From Thermothielavioides terrestris NRRL 8126 (taxonomy: Eukaryota; Ascomycota; Sordariomycetes; Sordariales; Chaetomiaceae), in contig NC_016458.1 in the NCBI RefSeq assembly GCF_000226115.1, positions 8,156,001 through 8,220,000 on the forward strand: a stretch of DNA of 64,000 nt. The letters run 5' to 3'. The notes under the pieces are model-generated. The model did not search any database. It was not told the origin of the DNA and saw only the letters and a program-made list of their open reading frames with translations. The translations under genes were made by a program, and so were the position numbers. Every line of letters starts with the position of its first letter. Within the stretch, counting starts at the first letter, position 1. Positions 11,967-24,629 of the stretch are shown piece after piece.

Positions 11967-13746
11967 CTGTTAGAGAGACAGATTGTTATTGTGCTAGAGG
12001 AGAGGGCCGGCACTGGAGGGCAGGTTCGAAGGTATGCACCAGAGGTGCAGGGTAGGTCGATCGGGAGGTATTGGAAGGTTCGGAGGTTTAGGAGGATGGT
12101 TTAAAGGATGGTTTGGAACAGGGAGGCTGATCGCAAGGATATGAGGTCTTCGGACCCCAATACTAGTGTGCTTCATCACAGAGATGGCGTAGCGCAGGTG
12201 ATGACTATGGCACATGCAAAAAGATCGAAAAAGCAGAGGCTGCGAGTTCAACTCGCAAAAGATCTATTCAGTTCCAAGGTTCTATCTTCCAGAGCTAGGA
12301 GGCACTGCGGTATTTATAGTTCTAAAGCTACAGTACGTACCTTGGCTAATTTGGCCAAGGTTCGGCTAATCCGAATGTTCTAACAGAGCTGCACTAGCCG
12401 CATTCGGCTAAGTTATCAAAGTATAACGTATAGAACTGCACCGAACGTTCTGACGGAGCTGTACTAGCCGCATTTGGCTAAGTTATCAAAGTATAACGTA
12501 TAGAACTGCACCGAACGTTCTAACGGAGCTGCACTAGCCGCATTCGACTAAGTTATCAAAGTATAACGTACAGAACTGCACTGAACGTTCTAACGGAGAT
12601 GCACTAGCCGCATTCGGCTAAATTATCAAAGTATAACATTCAGTATCCGTATACTCGGATCTGAACGGCTCCGATCCGACGGTTCGGATTAGAGGCATCA
12701 GTTCTAACAGCTCGGATCCAAAGAGATCCACTTATCTGTTAATATATAACAATATAAATAACTAATACTAAGCATTTCCCTATAATAAACCCCCTTTTTC
12801 TAAAGGTTCTTTAATAATATAACTATTGCAGTACTATAACTTATACTTTGGCAGTTGTAGATAGCTAACAACAGCTGTTGATAACTGATAACAACTGTTA
12901 AAGGCTATCGACCTTAACGTTTGACAGCGGCTAAGAGCAAATCTAGATAAATGGGTCTGAGCTATCAGAGATCCGAGTTTAAGCCGTTAGATCCGAGTCA
13001 AGCCATTAGATCCGAATGTCATTGGATCTAAACGTTTATATCCAAACGTTATACTCTAGATCTAAACGTCAGACTCTGGATCTAAACGTTATACTCTTAT
13101 AACTTAACCGAATACGGCTAATTCAATCTCGACAGGATACTCGGATCCAGCTCTAAGCGTTTGTAACTACGTCGGAGCATTCGGAGCATTCGAGTAAGCT
13201 AAACAAAGCCGAAGATATGTACTGCAGTTCTTCGTCTATATAGTAATGCAATGCCTCCCGGCTTTGCGAGATAGAACCTGTTGAGAATAGATCCTTTTGT
13301 AAGTTCGAACTCGCAGCCTCTGCTTCTTCAATCTATTTTTGCGTGTGCCGTAATCACCACCTGTGCTACGCCATCTCTGTGACGAAGCACACCAGTACCG
13401 GGGTCCGAAGACCTTATATCCTTGCGATCAGCCTCCCTGTTCCGAACTATCCTCCAAACTATCCTCCTGAACCTTCGAACCTGCCCTCTAGTACCGGCCC
13501 TCTCCTCTAGCACAATAACAATCTATCTCTCTGACATTATCTAGATTCCGTCTCAGCCGTTGTCAACTGTCAAGGTCAACAGCCATTGGCAGTTGTTATC
13601 GAAAGCTAACAGCTGTTACCAACTGTCAGTAACTGCCAAGGTATAAGTTATAATACTGTAGTAGTTATAACGTTAGAGAACCTTTAGAGGGGGCTTTGTT
13701 ATAGGGAATGCTTAGTATTAGTTATTTATATTATTATATATTAACA
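11967..13746. repeat. Inverted duplicated repeat, little RIPed, with tRNA-like promoter boxes
   Basis: Three blocks occur twice in opposite orientation. Block X (11,967-12,290) matches the reverse complement of about 13,270-13,540. Block P (12,737 to about 12,925, starting TGTTAATATATAA) matches the reverse complement of about 13,555-13,746. Block Y, between them, is diverged. P at both ends makes 12,737-13,746 a ~1-kb unit with ~190-bp terminal inverted repeats. P starts with TG after a purine run in one copy, as an LTR would. X contains a TAGCGCAGGTG-type A box and a GAGTTCGAACT-type B box about 45 bases apart, resembling a Pol III promoter. A solo-LTR pair, foldback element or SINE are all possible; no coding domain was recognised. 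Confidence 0.6.
12371..12645. repeat. 70-bp tandem repeat, about four copies
   Basis: Units start at 12,371, 12,441, 12,511 and 12,581, an exact 70-bp period, each beginning C-C/T-GAA-C/T-GTTC. Units differ by only a few bases, mostly C/T and G/A changes. A diverged version (TTCGGTTAAGTTATA and related words) lies in the inverted partner near 13,085-13,140, so the array expanded after the two partners separated. Confidence 0.9.
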
Positions 13747-13791
13747 CTCCCCTATAATCTTAGCTCTCGCTTAGATTAGTTATTTATATTG

Positions 13792-15511
13792 TTTTATTAT
13801 TATTATTATTATTTCCTACCTCGATATGCCTTTAGCTAGGGCTCGCCGGTCCTTCTACCGCTTATATATAGGGAAACCGTGCCCGAGGGCCGGATGAAAA
13901 ACCTGTATCCGACCTTTAGAATTAAGGAAAAAAACGAACGAGTCTGAGTCCCAATACTACAAGGAAAAGGGAAAAAGAGTAGACGGGCCAAGTAGGCCCA
14001 ATAGCCTAGGGCTAGCCTGGGCCTAGCTCCTAGGCAAGGTCTAGCCTTATGGCTAGCCTATACTCTAGAAGCTAGCCTAACTGTAGAAGCTAGTTAACTA
14101 CCCCCCTTGCAAGCCTGCGGGCCTAGGCACCTCCACTACGTAGTACGTAGTAGAGGTCTAGGCGGGTCCGTATAGCCCAGGGCGCCCAGGGTCTGAGCCT
14201 CGGGGGGTGCCTACACTAGACCACCAAGTGCTCTACCGTTTCTACACCTTTACCGTAGGCACAAAGGGGGGTATTGACGTCTAGGACCTAGGCTTTAAAA
14301 AGGAAGCCCCAAAGGCCTATAGCCCCTACCCTAGCCTAGGTTAGCAGAGAGCTCTGGGCCTTGGTTAGGCCTTGATGCTAGACTAAGGCCCTATTGGTAA
14401 AGAGGTAATTAGGGGGGTCCTAGTCGGCCGGCCTCCTAGGCTTCCTACCCTGCACTTGAACCCTTTGCTTCCACCGCTCCTCCTAAGCCTCTCTAAACGC
14501 CTGCCTAGTAGGCCTACGGCTAGCCCACTGCAATGCCGCCAGTACTTGCCTTTCTACTATTGTAGGCTCTTACGGCCTCTGCACCCTCTAGGGCCCCCTT
14601 TAGCCTCTAGGCTTTCTAAACCTCTTATAGAGCTTAAGGCAAGCCCTATTTATAATGTCGATAGGCCTTTGGCCCCCTAGGAGGACTAGTCGTTGAATTC
14701 GCCTTTCGAAGTCTACTAGCCTTTTATTAAGGTATAGGTCTAGAGGGGGAACCTAGGCTTCGGTCTCGAGGGTGTAGGTAGGCGTAGCCTAGTAGGCTCC
14801 AGTGACTACTTAGAGGCTATAGTTCTAGGCCTTGGCTAGGCTCCTAGCAATGCCCTAGGGCTGGCCCTAGGGGGGGGTAGGAGTATGGGTAGTAGAGGCA
14901 CTGTAGGCTATAGCACTACGTATATACTTGGTATAGATTTCCCTAGCCTAGGCTAGGCTAGGGCCCTAAGTCTTCGCAGTAATCCTAGTTAGAGTATACT
15001 CCTAGGTCTATAGCTTGCCCTCTATAGCTGTTTTGTAGGCCCTCTACTGTAGCCTCTAGTCTAGTTAAGCTCCTAGGAACCTAGCCGACTAGGTAGGCTG
15101 TATAGGCCTAGTTCCCCCCCCCTATGGCAGAGCTAAGTGCACTGGGATAGCCCATTGCCAATGGCCTTTGGTGAAGTGCATTAGTTCGCTTTTTTCAGCT
15201 ATAAAGGCTATGCCCTAGGTTTTAGCCTACTATAGGTATATATTTTAGGCTTTTTCTAGCTACCAAGCGTTAGCTTCTAGGGTCCTACTAAAGGCAAGTA
15301 GGTTAGTATCGTTAGCAAACCCTACTAGGCCTAGATGTAGGTGCCTCTCTTTTAATATCCTATATAGGGTGCTAATATAGAGCAAGAATAGTACTAGGGA
15401 TAGAGGGGAGCTTTAGGGGACCCTTGCCACTATTGAGATAGGCTCTGTAGCTTTTCTATCGAAATAGAGGGTAGCTAATTAGCTGGTTAGCTAAGCCTTA
15501 GTCTATAAGAC
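13792..15511 (-). mobile_element. LINE copy 3, segment a (3' part)
   Basis: It starts with a (TTA)n tract, the complement of the LINE tail, followed by the 3' UTR and the C-terminal part of ORF2 on the minus strand. It is co-linear with about 4,774-6,490 of copy 2. It breaks off at AAGAC (15,507-15,511), which is the left target duplication of Gypsy A. The element resumes at 26,447. Segments a, b and c add to about 5.34 kb, so copy 3 was full length, or nearly so, before it was interrupted. Its 5' end stops about 28 bases short of that in copy 2. Confidence 0.88.
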
Positions 15512-16098
15512 TATTATGTCTCGAAACCACCCTAACCCGCGGGACCCGCTTCGGCACCTAGCACAGCCCTTAGAACGCGCTTCGAACAACCCTTGGCTCG
15601 ACCACCTTGCCTTGCATCTAGCACCTAGCACAGCCTAGCCAACCCCAAAGCACTACACAAGTCATCTGCGTACGCCACTAGGGCGTATATCAGTAGCCTT
15701 GATTACGCGAGCCACCTAGAGGAGCGACTAGAGGGGCATAGAGCTAAGTGAAGTGCGGGGTATCCGGTTGCGCAAATGTGGGGAACTGAGATACTAGGTC
15801 GGCAATAGAGCGGATTAGATATATTTAGGGAGCTAAGTAGGCGCTATAAGATAGCTTAGGAAAGGATCTGCGAGCTTAGGAATAGAGGCTAGCCAATATA
15901 GAGGAAGATCGAGGGCTAAGATAAGAGAGATAAGAAGGATAGAATCTATAGGCAGTGAGAGAGGCTAGTGTTCAATGCAACTACCTATACCCCCCCCTAC
16001 CTATAGCTACTCTATAGCGTATGCTCTATATATACCTTGCTTATACTCCGTCACTTCAATGTATACCCCCTTCCTTCTAGGAGCCCCCGCTCTTAACA
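15512..16098 (+). repeat. Gypsy A 5' LTR (587 bp)
   Basis: It begins TATTATGTCTCG and ends CTTAACA. Compared with the 3' LTR (TGTCATATCTTA), the first bases show that the original TGTCATG start was changed by G-to-A and C-to-T in different places in the two copies. The first 280 bases keep many CpA steps and look less RIPed than the 3' LTR. Confidence 0.92.
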
Positions 16099-16789
16099 AG
16101 TTGAACGCTTTTATTCTACCCTAGGGAGTTGAACCGACGGAGACGAGCTATAGCCTAGACCTACGCCTATACTATACTTAAGCAGAGCCCTATACCTTTA
16201 TAATCTTAGGCACTTCCTACTAATCTAACCTCTTTATATACTCTCTCTATACCGCCTACGCTTAATGCTACTATAGGCGAGAGCTCCTAGTACACCTAGG
16301 TTGATTTAAACAGCTTCTATATAGCGCCTATCGACCCTTTGCTCTCTACCTAGGAGCACAATCTTACTAAGGAAGAGCGTTGTCTAAGCGCTAAGATCGC
16401 TTTTAAGCGCCGCTATTAAGCTATTCTCCAATTGCGAGCTTAGTATATATAGCTCCTACGCTAGAATGCCTAGCTTATATATATTGCTAAGGGCGCTACC
16501 TCTTCGAATTCTAACTCTCTTGCTACCTAGGCCGCCAATGCTACTATACTAGCTATATCTATTGCTACGCCTACGCCTATACCTGCTTTTACTCCTATAC
16601 CTACTCCTACGCCTATTGCTATATCTGAGGCTATACCTATAGCCGCTACGCCTATACTTATATCTATAGCTATACTTATTGCTATCGATACTGCCCTGCC
16701 TACTACTAATCCTAAGTTTAGCGCCCCTATTGCGCCCTCGCTAATCTTTCCTAGCGCTATAGGAGCTCCCCTCTAATGTGCTACTAGCT

Positions 16790-17720
16790 TAAATTACCCT
16801 ATATATAGTGGCAAAGATGCTTCTTTACTCTAGGCCTTCCTATACAACTACTATACTAACTTCTAGCTTATAGGTTACTTACTTAATAGTAACGACTACG
16901 TTGTATATATAGTAAGCTACCTCCAAGGTCCACCTAAGAACGTCTAGGTAAAGTATATCTAAGAGTAGGAGGCTGATTTTAACTTCTGTCTTTCAGCTAT
17001 TACCTAGGGCAAGTTCGTTGTATTCCTTTAAAACGAACTATCTAATCCCGATTTATACGCCTTTAATATAGCCTTAGAGCTTGAGTGCCTTATATAGTAT
17101 AAAGACAAGATTGTCCTAGAGTTCGTTAAGCGGTTTACTAGCGTAATTGCTAATATACCTTTAAAGTAGGATAAACTTACCTATATAGTTACCCTTTTAC
17201 CGAAGTTCTACTTAGAGATCAGTTTCATCCTTAACTACTCCCCCTAGTTACCTACAACGTTCTAGTAGCTTATAAGCTTTGTACACTATATCGAGTATAG
17301 CTAGCGCGTTGCTAGTACCTCTTACTATTGCCCTTGTTTGTTGAACAACGTCCCTATAGCTCTATAGCTACTACGCCCTGTTAATGCCCTGCCTATGCCC
17401 TTTTAGCGCCCTATTCGATGCTTTACCTATAGTAGGGAGGGCTATCGTTACGCCAACTGCCCTAAAAACCGCCCTCTTGCCTAGCTTGCCCTACCACCTA
17501 TCCCGCCTATTTAGCCTGTTCCGCCTACGGCTACGCCTACCTAGCTCCCTCCTATGTAGCCCGCGCCCTAGCAACCTGCCCTAGATACCGCTATAGTATC
17601 CGCTACTACGCCTAGACCGCGCTTAGTTTGCTATACCTGCAACGAGGTAGGCTATATCTCTACCTTCTGCCTTAAGGCTACCTATCGTTGTTATAGGCGA
17701 GTAGGCTATACTACTGTTCG
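16790..17720 (+). pseudogene. Gypsy A gag relic
   Basis: Translated through stops, this is a retrotransposon gag domain (about 16,790-17,340), followed by two nucleic-acid-binding knuckles. The first, near 17,411-17,460, reads C-F-T-Y...Y...NC with Tyr at the second Cys and at the His position. The second, near 17,629-17,671, reads CYTCNEVGYISTFC with Tyr for His. Both Tyr changes fit TGC/TGT or CAC/CAT becoming TAC/TAT. A Pro/Ala/Thr/Ile-rich low-complexity stretch made of cctacgcctat-like units precedes it at 16,545-16,690. The protein would form the particle and bind RNA. Confidence 0.82.
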
Positions 17721-17869
17721 TTGCCTAGAGCCTTTGAACCTAAACGCTTAGAACAATCTAAACCTTGCTCTGCTTAGGTATAACTATAGCGCCAACGTTG
17801 CTTAGGAACTTAGGGGGCCTAAGTCGTCTTAGATCAAGAGCACTGTCCTTATACGCTTAGATAAGAATT

Positions 17870-20800
17870 AAAAGCCTATAGTAGCAATGCTAGGTACTAG
17901 GTTAGATTACAATATAATTAGTTGTAGCTTTCTAGCTAAGTACTTATAGTTGACTAAGTTTATTTAATGCTTTAGATTCGCTACTATTAGCAATATACCT
18001 ATTCTAATATATAGTGTATACCCCCTATATATTTATATTACCGACTATCTTAGATACTCCTAGACCTATCTCCTATACTTTATAGTCGCTAATATCAAGC
18101 TATTTACAATCCTCTTAAGCTAAACTTAGATAGAGATAGCTAAGCTATTCTTTAACTACTATAAGAAGACTTAGACTTATCTAAACTTAAAGCGCTATTT
18201 TAGCTTATAAGTTGAGCCTAAGTAGGATTAGAGCGATAATGCTTTCCTTATTGCTACACTTATACTAGTTACCGACCTAACCAACCTAGATAACCTAGCT
18301 AAATACTTGCCTACTATTAGCTTATAGTTTGCGACTCCTAAGCTCCTAGAAGTGTATAAAGCCTACTAAGACCTCTTTTCTATTGTAGACCAACCTCCCC
18401 TACCTCGCTACACTACGTTCGAGCACTATATTGACCTCGAAGACAGTACGACTATGCTATAGGGCCTAATCTACCTGCTTAACGAGAAGGAATTAGAGAC
18501 CCTACGTAAGTGGCTTATAGAGGCTCTAGAAAAGGAGTGGATCTGCCTTTCTACTAGTCTCGTAGACGTGCTTATTCTGTTTGTCCTAAAAAAAGGAGGC
18601 GAGTTGCGCCTCGTTGTCGACTACTATACGCTTAATTACATTATTTGTAAGAACTGTGCCCCTATTCCTCTAATTAGCGAGATTTTTGATCGCCTATCCT
18701 CTATAAAGATCTATACTAAGCTCGATTTAAAAGATATATACTATTGGATCCACCTATATAAAGGAAATAAGTGGAAGACCGCCTTTCGTATATGATATAG
18801 CCACTTTGAGTTTATAGTAATGCTAATAGGCCTGTCTAACGTACCTACAACCTTTTAGACTTATATCAACCACACCCTTTCTAGCCTCATTGACGTCATT
18901 TGTATTATATATTTAGATAATATACTGATCTTTAGCAACGACGAAGCTAAGTATAAACGGTATATATACGAAGTTTTAGAACGGTTATAAAAAGCTGACC
19001 TCTACGTTAACCTCTCTAAGTGCTAGTCCTATATATACGAAGTCAAATTCTTTAGGTTCATTGTTACTCTAGAGGGCATTAAGATAGAACTATTGTATAT
19101 TGAAGCCATTGCGTAGTGGCCGCTACCTTGCAACGCTTATAACATCTAGGTATTCCTTAGGTTTACTAGCTTCTACTATAGGTTTATTTGCAACTATTCG
19201 AAGATCTATACTCCGCTAACCAACCTGCTCTAAGGCAACTGCAACTTTGAGATAACCTAAGATACAATTAATACGTTCTATGAGCTATAGCACAGATTTT
19301 AGGAAGCGCCTATCCTACGCTATTTCGATCCTAGCCTCCTGACCTACGTTAAAGCAAATGCTTCGAAGTTTGCTATTGGCGTAGTCCTCTCCCAATTGTT
19401 CGAGGGCTAGTGGCACCCTGTTGTATTCCGCTTCTATAAGCTTAGCCCTAAAGAAACGCGCTATAGTACTAGTGATAGGGAGCTACTTATACTTGTTAAC
19501 GCCTTTTAGGCCTAGCGGTATTACATTTTATACTTGTAGACCGCTATTATCGCCTTTACTAACTACCTAAACCTTAAATATATAAGGACAAAGAAGTGGC
19601 CCTCTATATAGTAGCTACGCTAGAGCGATGAGCTTATAGAATTTGATTTCGTTATTAAGTATCGTCCTAGCTTATAGAACCCTGCTAACGGACTCTTTTG
19701 AAGACTAGACCTAGTGGAAGGCCCTAGCGATAAAGGCGCTAAGAACCTACTGCTATAGCTCCTAGAGGAGTGTATTACTATAGGAAAGGACTATATACTA
19801 GAGCACCGCTCTATAGTTGGGGCTGTTACTCTAGTTGTACAGCTAAGACCTAGTATAGGCCTTAGAGAGTTAGAGGATGTATATAAGCTACGTTAGTAGG
19901 AGCTTAATAAGAGTGTTGCGCCTAATATACGCTTTAAGGAAGGCTATTAAGAGGTCTTATAGTATATAAGTAATAGCAAGCGTCACTATAAGCCTATAGC
20001 TAGGGACGAGGGAGAGGTGGCGGCGTAGAGGCCTCGCCTAGATAACGCTTTTCCACTGGTCAACTATAGTATAAATAGAAGTGCTACCTATAGCCTAGAT
20101 AAACCTAGTAAACCACCGCTAGAGCGTAGCTCCCTAGAGGCCTAGGAAATATATACAAGGGAATCTAGCCACCTAGGGCCTAGGTAGCGACCCCCCTTAG
20201 ACTAGATGGCCTATAGCAGTCTGGCTAGTAGCGTATATACGCCTGATCACCGCCTATACGTCGCTACTATTGCTAGGAAGCCGGTGAAGGACGAAGGCTA
20301 GCCTTTTGAGCAACAACTAATCTAGGCACAGGAAGTCGATCCCTAGGTAACTGAGGGCGCTTAGAAAACAACTTGTATATATAGGTAGTAGAAGCGTAGA
20401 GACGATAGTATCCTACGCTATAGCAATAGGATCTATATACCTACGGCTCTACGGTATAGGCTTTTAGCGTACTACTACAACGCTACAACAGGTAGCTATA
20501 ATAGCATTAGGAAGACCTATAAGCGCCTAATGCGCTACTACTACTAGCCAGATATATATAGGGAGATCGATTAATATATAGTGGAATACGTTATATATAG
20601 CTATATAAAAGCGAAAACCTACCGCCCTTATAGCAAGCTTATAGTACTACTAGTTCCTAAGCGCCTATAGCAAGATATTATAGTCGACTTCGTCACTGGC
20701 CTTCCCACCTCTATCGACCCTTATATACATAAGCCCTACGACGTTGTCCTCGTCATCGTTGACAAGTTTACTAAGTACGCCCTCTATATTACAATGTACA

Positions 20801-21700
20801 AGCAGCTCTAGGCTAGTGCCTTCGCCTACCTCTTTTTCGACTATGTCTACTGACCCTTTGGCCTACTATAGACTATCGTTTCTAACTATAGAAGCTTGTT
20901 TATAAGCGGGTTTTAGCGTATACTCTACGACCTTTTAGATATTACATAGAAGCTAAGTACTATATACTATCCTTAGATTGATAGCTAGATAGAAAGGCAG
21001 AATTAGGCATTAGAGCATTACCTATATACTTATTATATATAGGAGCAGTATAACTAAGTATAGAAGTTGGCTCTAGCTAAATACATTTACAACACATTAG
21101 TGTATTCGGCTATAAAGGCAACCTTAGTATACCTTCTATATAGCTACTACCTATACGATCTAACGGACTCGCTTGCAAATAGCTTGAGCAACGTCCCTAC
21201 TATAGAGGAGCGTACCTACAAGCTCGCTAAGGATTAGGAAAGAATCTACAAGGCCCTAACGTAAGCCAACGAAGGTTATATAAAGTGGTATAACCGCAAG
21301 CGTACGCCTATAACCTTCAGAGTTGGCCAGTAGGTTTAGGTCGATTCGAGGTATATTCGCTAGCGGCGCTTGAATAGTAAACTCGTAGATAAGTATCTTA
21401 GGCCGTTCAAGATCATCGCTAATGTAGGCAGTAAAAAGATGGCGTATCGCTTAAATCTCCTGCCTACGTTTAAGTTCCACCTTGTTTTCTCTATTACGAT
21501 ACTCAAGCTGTTCAACGGTAACCTACAAGAAGCGCTTATATATTGCGATCGTATATAGGTCATTGTATAGGAGTAGTATTAGGAGGTCGAAGCTATTCTT
21601 AATTATATAGGGCCGCCTCTCGATAGGTATTTCCTTATTAAGTGGAAGAACTACCTACTAGAGGAGAACATCTAGGAGCCATATAAATATATTGACGATA
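17870..21700 (+). pseudogene. Gypsy A pol relic (PR, RT, RNase H, integrase, chromodomain)
   Basis: Domains in order: a weak protease at about 17,880-18,120; RT at 18,420-19,110, with LRLVVDYYTLN, the KLDLKDIYY palm motif and YLDNILIF, where the second catalytic Asp of YxDD is Asn; RNase H at 19,310-19,700, with YVKANASKFAIG and TSDREL; integrase at 20,480-21,330, with IVDFVTGLP and VDKFTKYA; a post-integrase GPF/Y-like region to 21,530; and a chromodomain at 21,575-21,690 (YFLIKWKNY, then EP after a stop). A chromodomain is known to steer integration to heterochromatin, which fits this setting. Stops are TAG or TAA at Gln and Trp sites, so the copy is inactive. Confidence 0.92.
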
Positions 21701-21869
21701 GGCCTTTACTATACACTTATAAAGTATATATTTAAGATGAGTATAAATATAGGTGATAAGCAGCGAGAACACAACGAGGGCACTAAGCAGCGCTTCAATT
21801 AAGGGAAAAGAAAAAAGAAAAGAAAAAAAAAAAAAACAACGCAATAGCTACCCCCCTCTATATCTCTAA

Positions 21870-24629
21870 GTCCTTCCCCAAGCTCTAGATCGACTCCGCT
21901 ATAAACTTATCCACCTACACGTCATTAGCGCCCTCCTCACCGCCCTCCTTACTACCCTCCTCCCCCTCCCCCTTCTTACCCTCTGCTAGCGGTAGCCCCT
22001 AGCTCTTTACTACCACTAAAATTTCATTCTTTAATTGTTAGCTATATACACGTTTTATAGATATAATAAACTTATAGACTTACTACTACTCCCTCTATAC
22101 GCTTCTGCTACTCCTCTAGCTTGGCTAGCCTCTCTACTACCTCCTTTAGTGTAGTGCTAGGAGGAGGGGGAGGAGGTAGGAGCAGCGTAAGCGTGCTAAT
22201 GAAGCGCTAGAGACGCCCCTTTAGCGTACTCTCCACCTTCCGCACCTCCCCCTACTGCTCTAAGAAGTTCTTAGAGTAGGTGGTAGAGGCGACTAAGGCA
22301 CTGCTAATAGCCTTATAGGCTACTATAAGTGTATCGACGACGCCCTAGGTAAGCGTAGCTAGCTAGAACACACTTAGTATATATATTGTATATATAGGGG
22401 AGATATCTAAAACTTACCTTTTCGTTGGTAGTAGGGTAGTCCCTTTTATCGAGGGCTTCAATGAAGCTACAAATTGCGGCAAGGGCGGAAGGATGAATCT
22501 TCATTTTTTTAGAGAGATTAGTAATAGTGTAGTATATATATAACAAAGATATAGGTTTTAGCTTCAAGGCGCTAGGGACAGCGCCTTTGAAAGGGGAGGG
22601 CAACTCACCGCTAGGCAAGTATAGTTATTTTATATATACTCAACGTAGTATAAACTAGAACCTATAAGTATATTAGACGCAACGGATATATAACCTATTT
22701 TTTTTTATTATTTCCTACCCCGATATGCCTTTAGCTAGGGCTCGCCGGTCCTTCTACCGCTTATATATAGGAAAACCGTGCCCCGAGAGCCGGATGAAAA
22801 ACCTGTATCCGACCTTTAGAATCAAGGGAAAAACAAAACGAACGAACGAGTCTGAGTCCCAATACTACAAAGAAAAGGAAAAAAGAGTAGCTAGGCTAAG
22901 CAGGCCTAGTAGCCTAGGGCTAGCCTAGGCTAGGCTCCTAGGCAAGGTCTAGCCTTGCGGCTAGCCTATACTCTAGAAGCCGGCCTAACTGTAGAAGCCA
23001 GTTAACTACCCTCCTTGCAAGCCTATAGGCCTAGGCTCCTCCACTACGTAGCACGTAGTAGAGGTCTAGGCGGGTCCGTATAGCCTAGGACGCCCAGGGT
23101 CTAGGCCTCGGGGGGTGCCTACACTAGACTACCAAGTGCTCCACCGTTTCTACACCTTTACCACAAGCGTAGAGGGGGGTATTGACGTCCGGGACCTGGG
23201 CCTTAAAAAGGAAGCCCCAAAGGCCTATAGCCCCTACCCTAGCCTAGGTTAGCAGAGAGCTCTAGGCCTTGGTTAGGCCTTGATGCCGGGCTAAGGCCCT
23301 GTTGGTAAAGAGGAAATTAGGGGGGTCCTAGTCGGCTAGCCTCCTAGGCTTTCTACCCTGCACCTAAACCCTTTGCTTCCACCGCTCCTCCTAAGCCTCT
23401 CTAAGCGCCTGCCTAGTAGGCCTATAGCTAGCCTACTATAGCGCCGCCAGTGCTTGCTTTTCTACCGTTGTAGGCTCCTATAGCCCCTACACCCTCCGAG
23501 GCCCTCTTCGGCCTCTAGGCTTCCTAAACCTCTTGTAGAGCCTAAGGCAAGCCCTATTTATAATGTCGATAGGCCTTTGGCCCCCTAGGAGGACCGGTCG
23601 TCGAATCCGCCTCTCGAAGTCTACTAGCCTTTTATTAAGGTATAGGTCTAGAGGGGGAACCTAGGCTTCGGTCTCGAGGGTGTAGATAGGCGTAGCCCAG
23701 TAGGCCCCAGTGACCACCCAGAGGCTGCGGTTCTGGGCCTTGGCTAGGCTTCTGGCAATGCCCTAGGGCTGGCCCTAGGGGGGGGTAGGAGTGTAGGCAA
23801 TAGAGGCACCGTAGGCTATAGCACTGCGTATACACTTGGTATAGATTTCCCTAGCCTAGGCTAGGCCAGGGCCCTAAGTCTTTGCAGTTATCCTAGTTAG
23901 AGCGTACTCCTAGGTCCGCAGCTTGCCCTCTATAGCTATCCTATAGGCCCCCCACTGTAGCCTCTAGTCTAGCCAAGCTCCTAGGAACCTAGCCAACTAG
24001 GTAGGCTATATAGGCCTAGTTCCCCCCCCCTATGGCAGATATATAACCTATATATAGATATATACTAGCTTAATAGTAGTAGATAGGGGTATTACTACTA
24101 TTAAGAAACTTAGCTATATAATGGTAGTAGCTACTATTATTAGTACACATATAGCCTACACTTCTAATATACTTTGGTTACGCTCTTTGTACTTATAGAA
24201 TAATATAGGTAGCGCCTATGGGGATTCTTTTCTTAGGCGTCGAGTCAAGGTCGCTAGACTACTATATTGTCAATATATATTCCAATTACGTTGCTCCCTA
24301 TCTATGCCCTCTCTATATACCGCTCTTCTCTTATAGCCAAAGCCGCCTTTGTATAGGGTTGGGGGCTCCAACTCTATCTCTTTCTCCTCCTCCTTCTCTT
24401 CAACGTCGTTGCTAGTAGGTATAGCTACTACGCTAGACGTATGCTCCGTAGGAGCTATAGGTATATCGTTGGTAGGCGACTCCGCCTCGCTAGTAGGGCG
24501 CTCCTTAGGCGCTACGTTGATAGGCTAAAAGCCTAGGCTTGAGAACAACTTTAATATAAATGCTTCTACCTAGCGTATTAGTAGTGTTTACTCTATATCG
24601 TCTATCAATATCTTAGCGTTGAAGGTCAT
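21870..24629 (-). pseudogene. Antisense accessory ORF of Gypsy A, split by LINE copy 4
   Basis: On the minus strand between pol and the 3' LTR, two coherent coding stretches flank LINE copy 4. The upstream part (ATG near 24,629, down to about 24,300) is acidic and Pro/Thr-rich, with a Glu/Lys run and then YKGGFGYKRRAVYREG. The downstream part has an ATG at 22,504, 29 open codons to 22,418, then an apparent intron (GTAAGT at 22,417, TACTAA branch site, TAG ending at 22,373). It continues through TAG codons as an Ala/Leu/Lys-rich, coiled-coil-like protein with six consecutive Pro codons. Whether the two parts are one gene is uncertain. No known family was recognised. Antisense frames at this position are known in some plant Gypsy elements. 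Confidence 0.45.
22699..24037 (-). mobile_element. LINE copy 4, 5'-truncated (1.34 kb)
   Basis: This is a minus-strand copy with the T-rich/TTATT tail complement, the 3' UTR and about 1.1 kb of the ORF2 3' end. It is truncated at the position matching about 6,110 of copy 2. A perfect 14-bp duplication, GATATATAACCTAT, flanks it (22,685-22,698 and 24,038-24,051). This is a clean target-primed insertion into Gypsy A and so is younger than Gypsy A. Confidence 0.95.

Noticed and set aside
22725..22928. 67-codon open frame
   Set aside because: It is the LINE 3' UTR read on the non-coding strand; the same bases occur in three copies.
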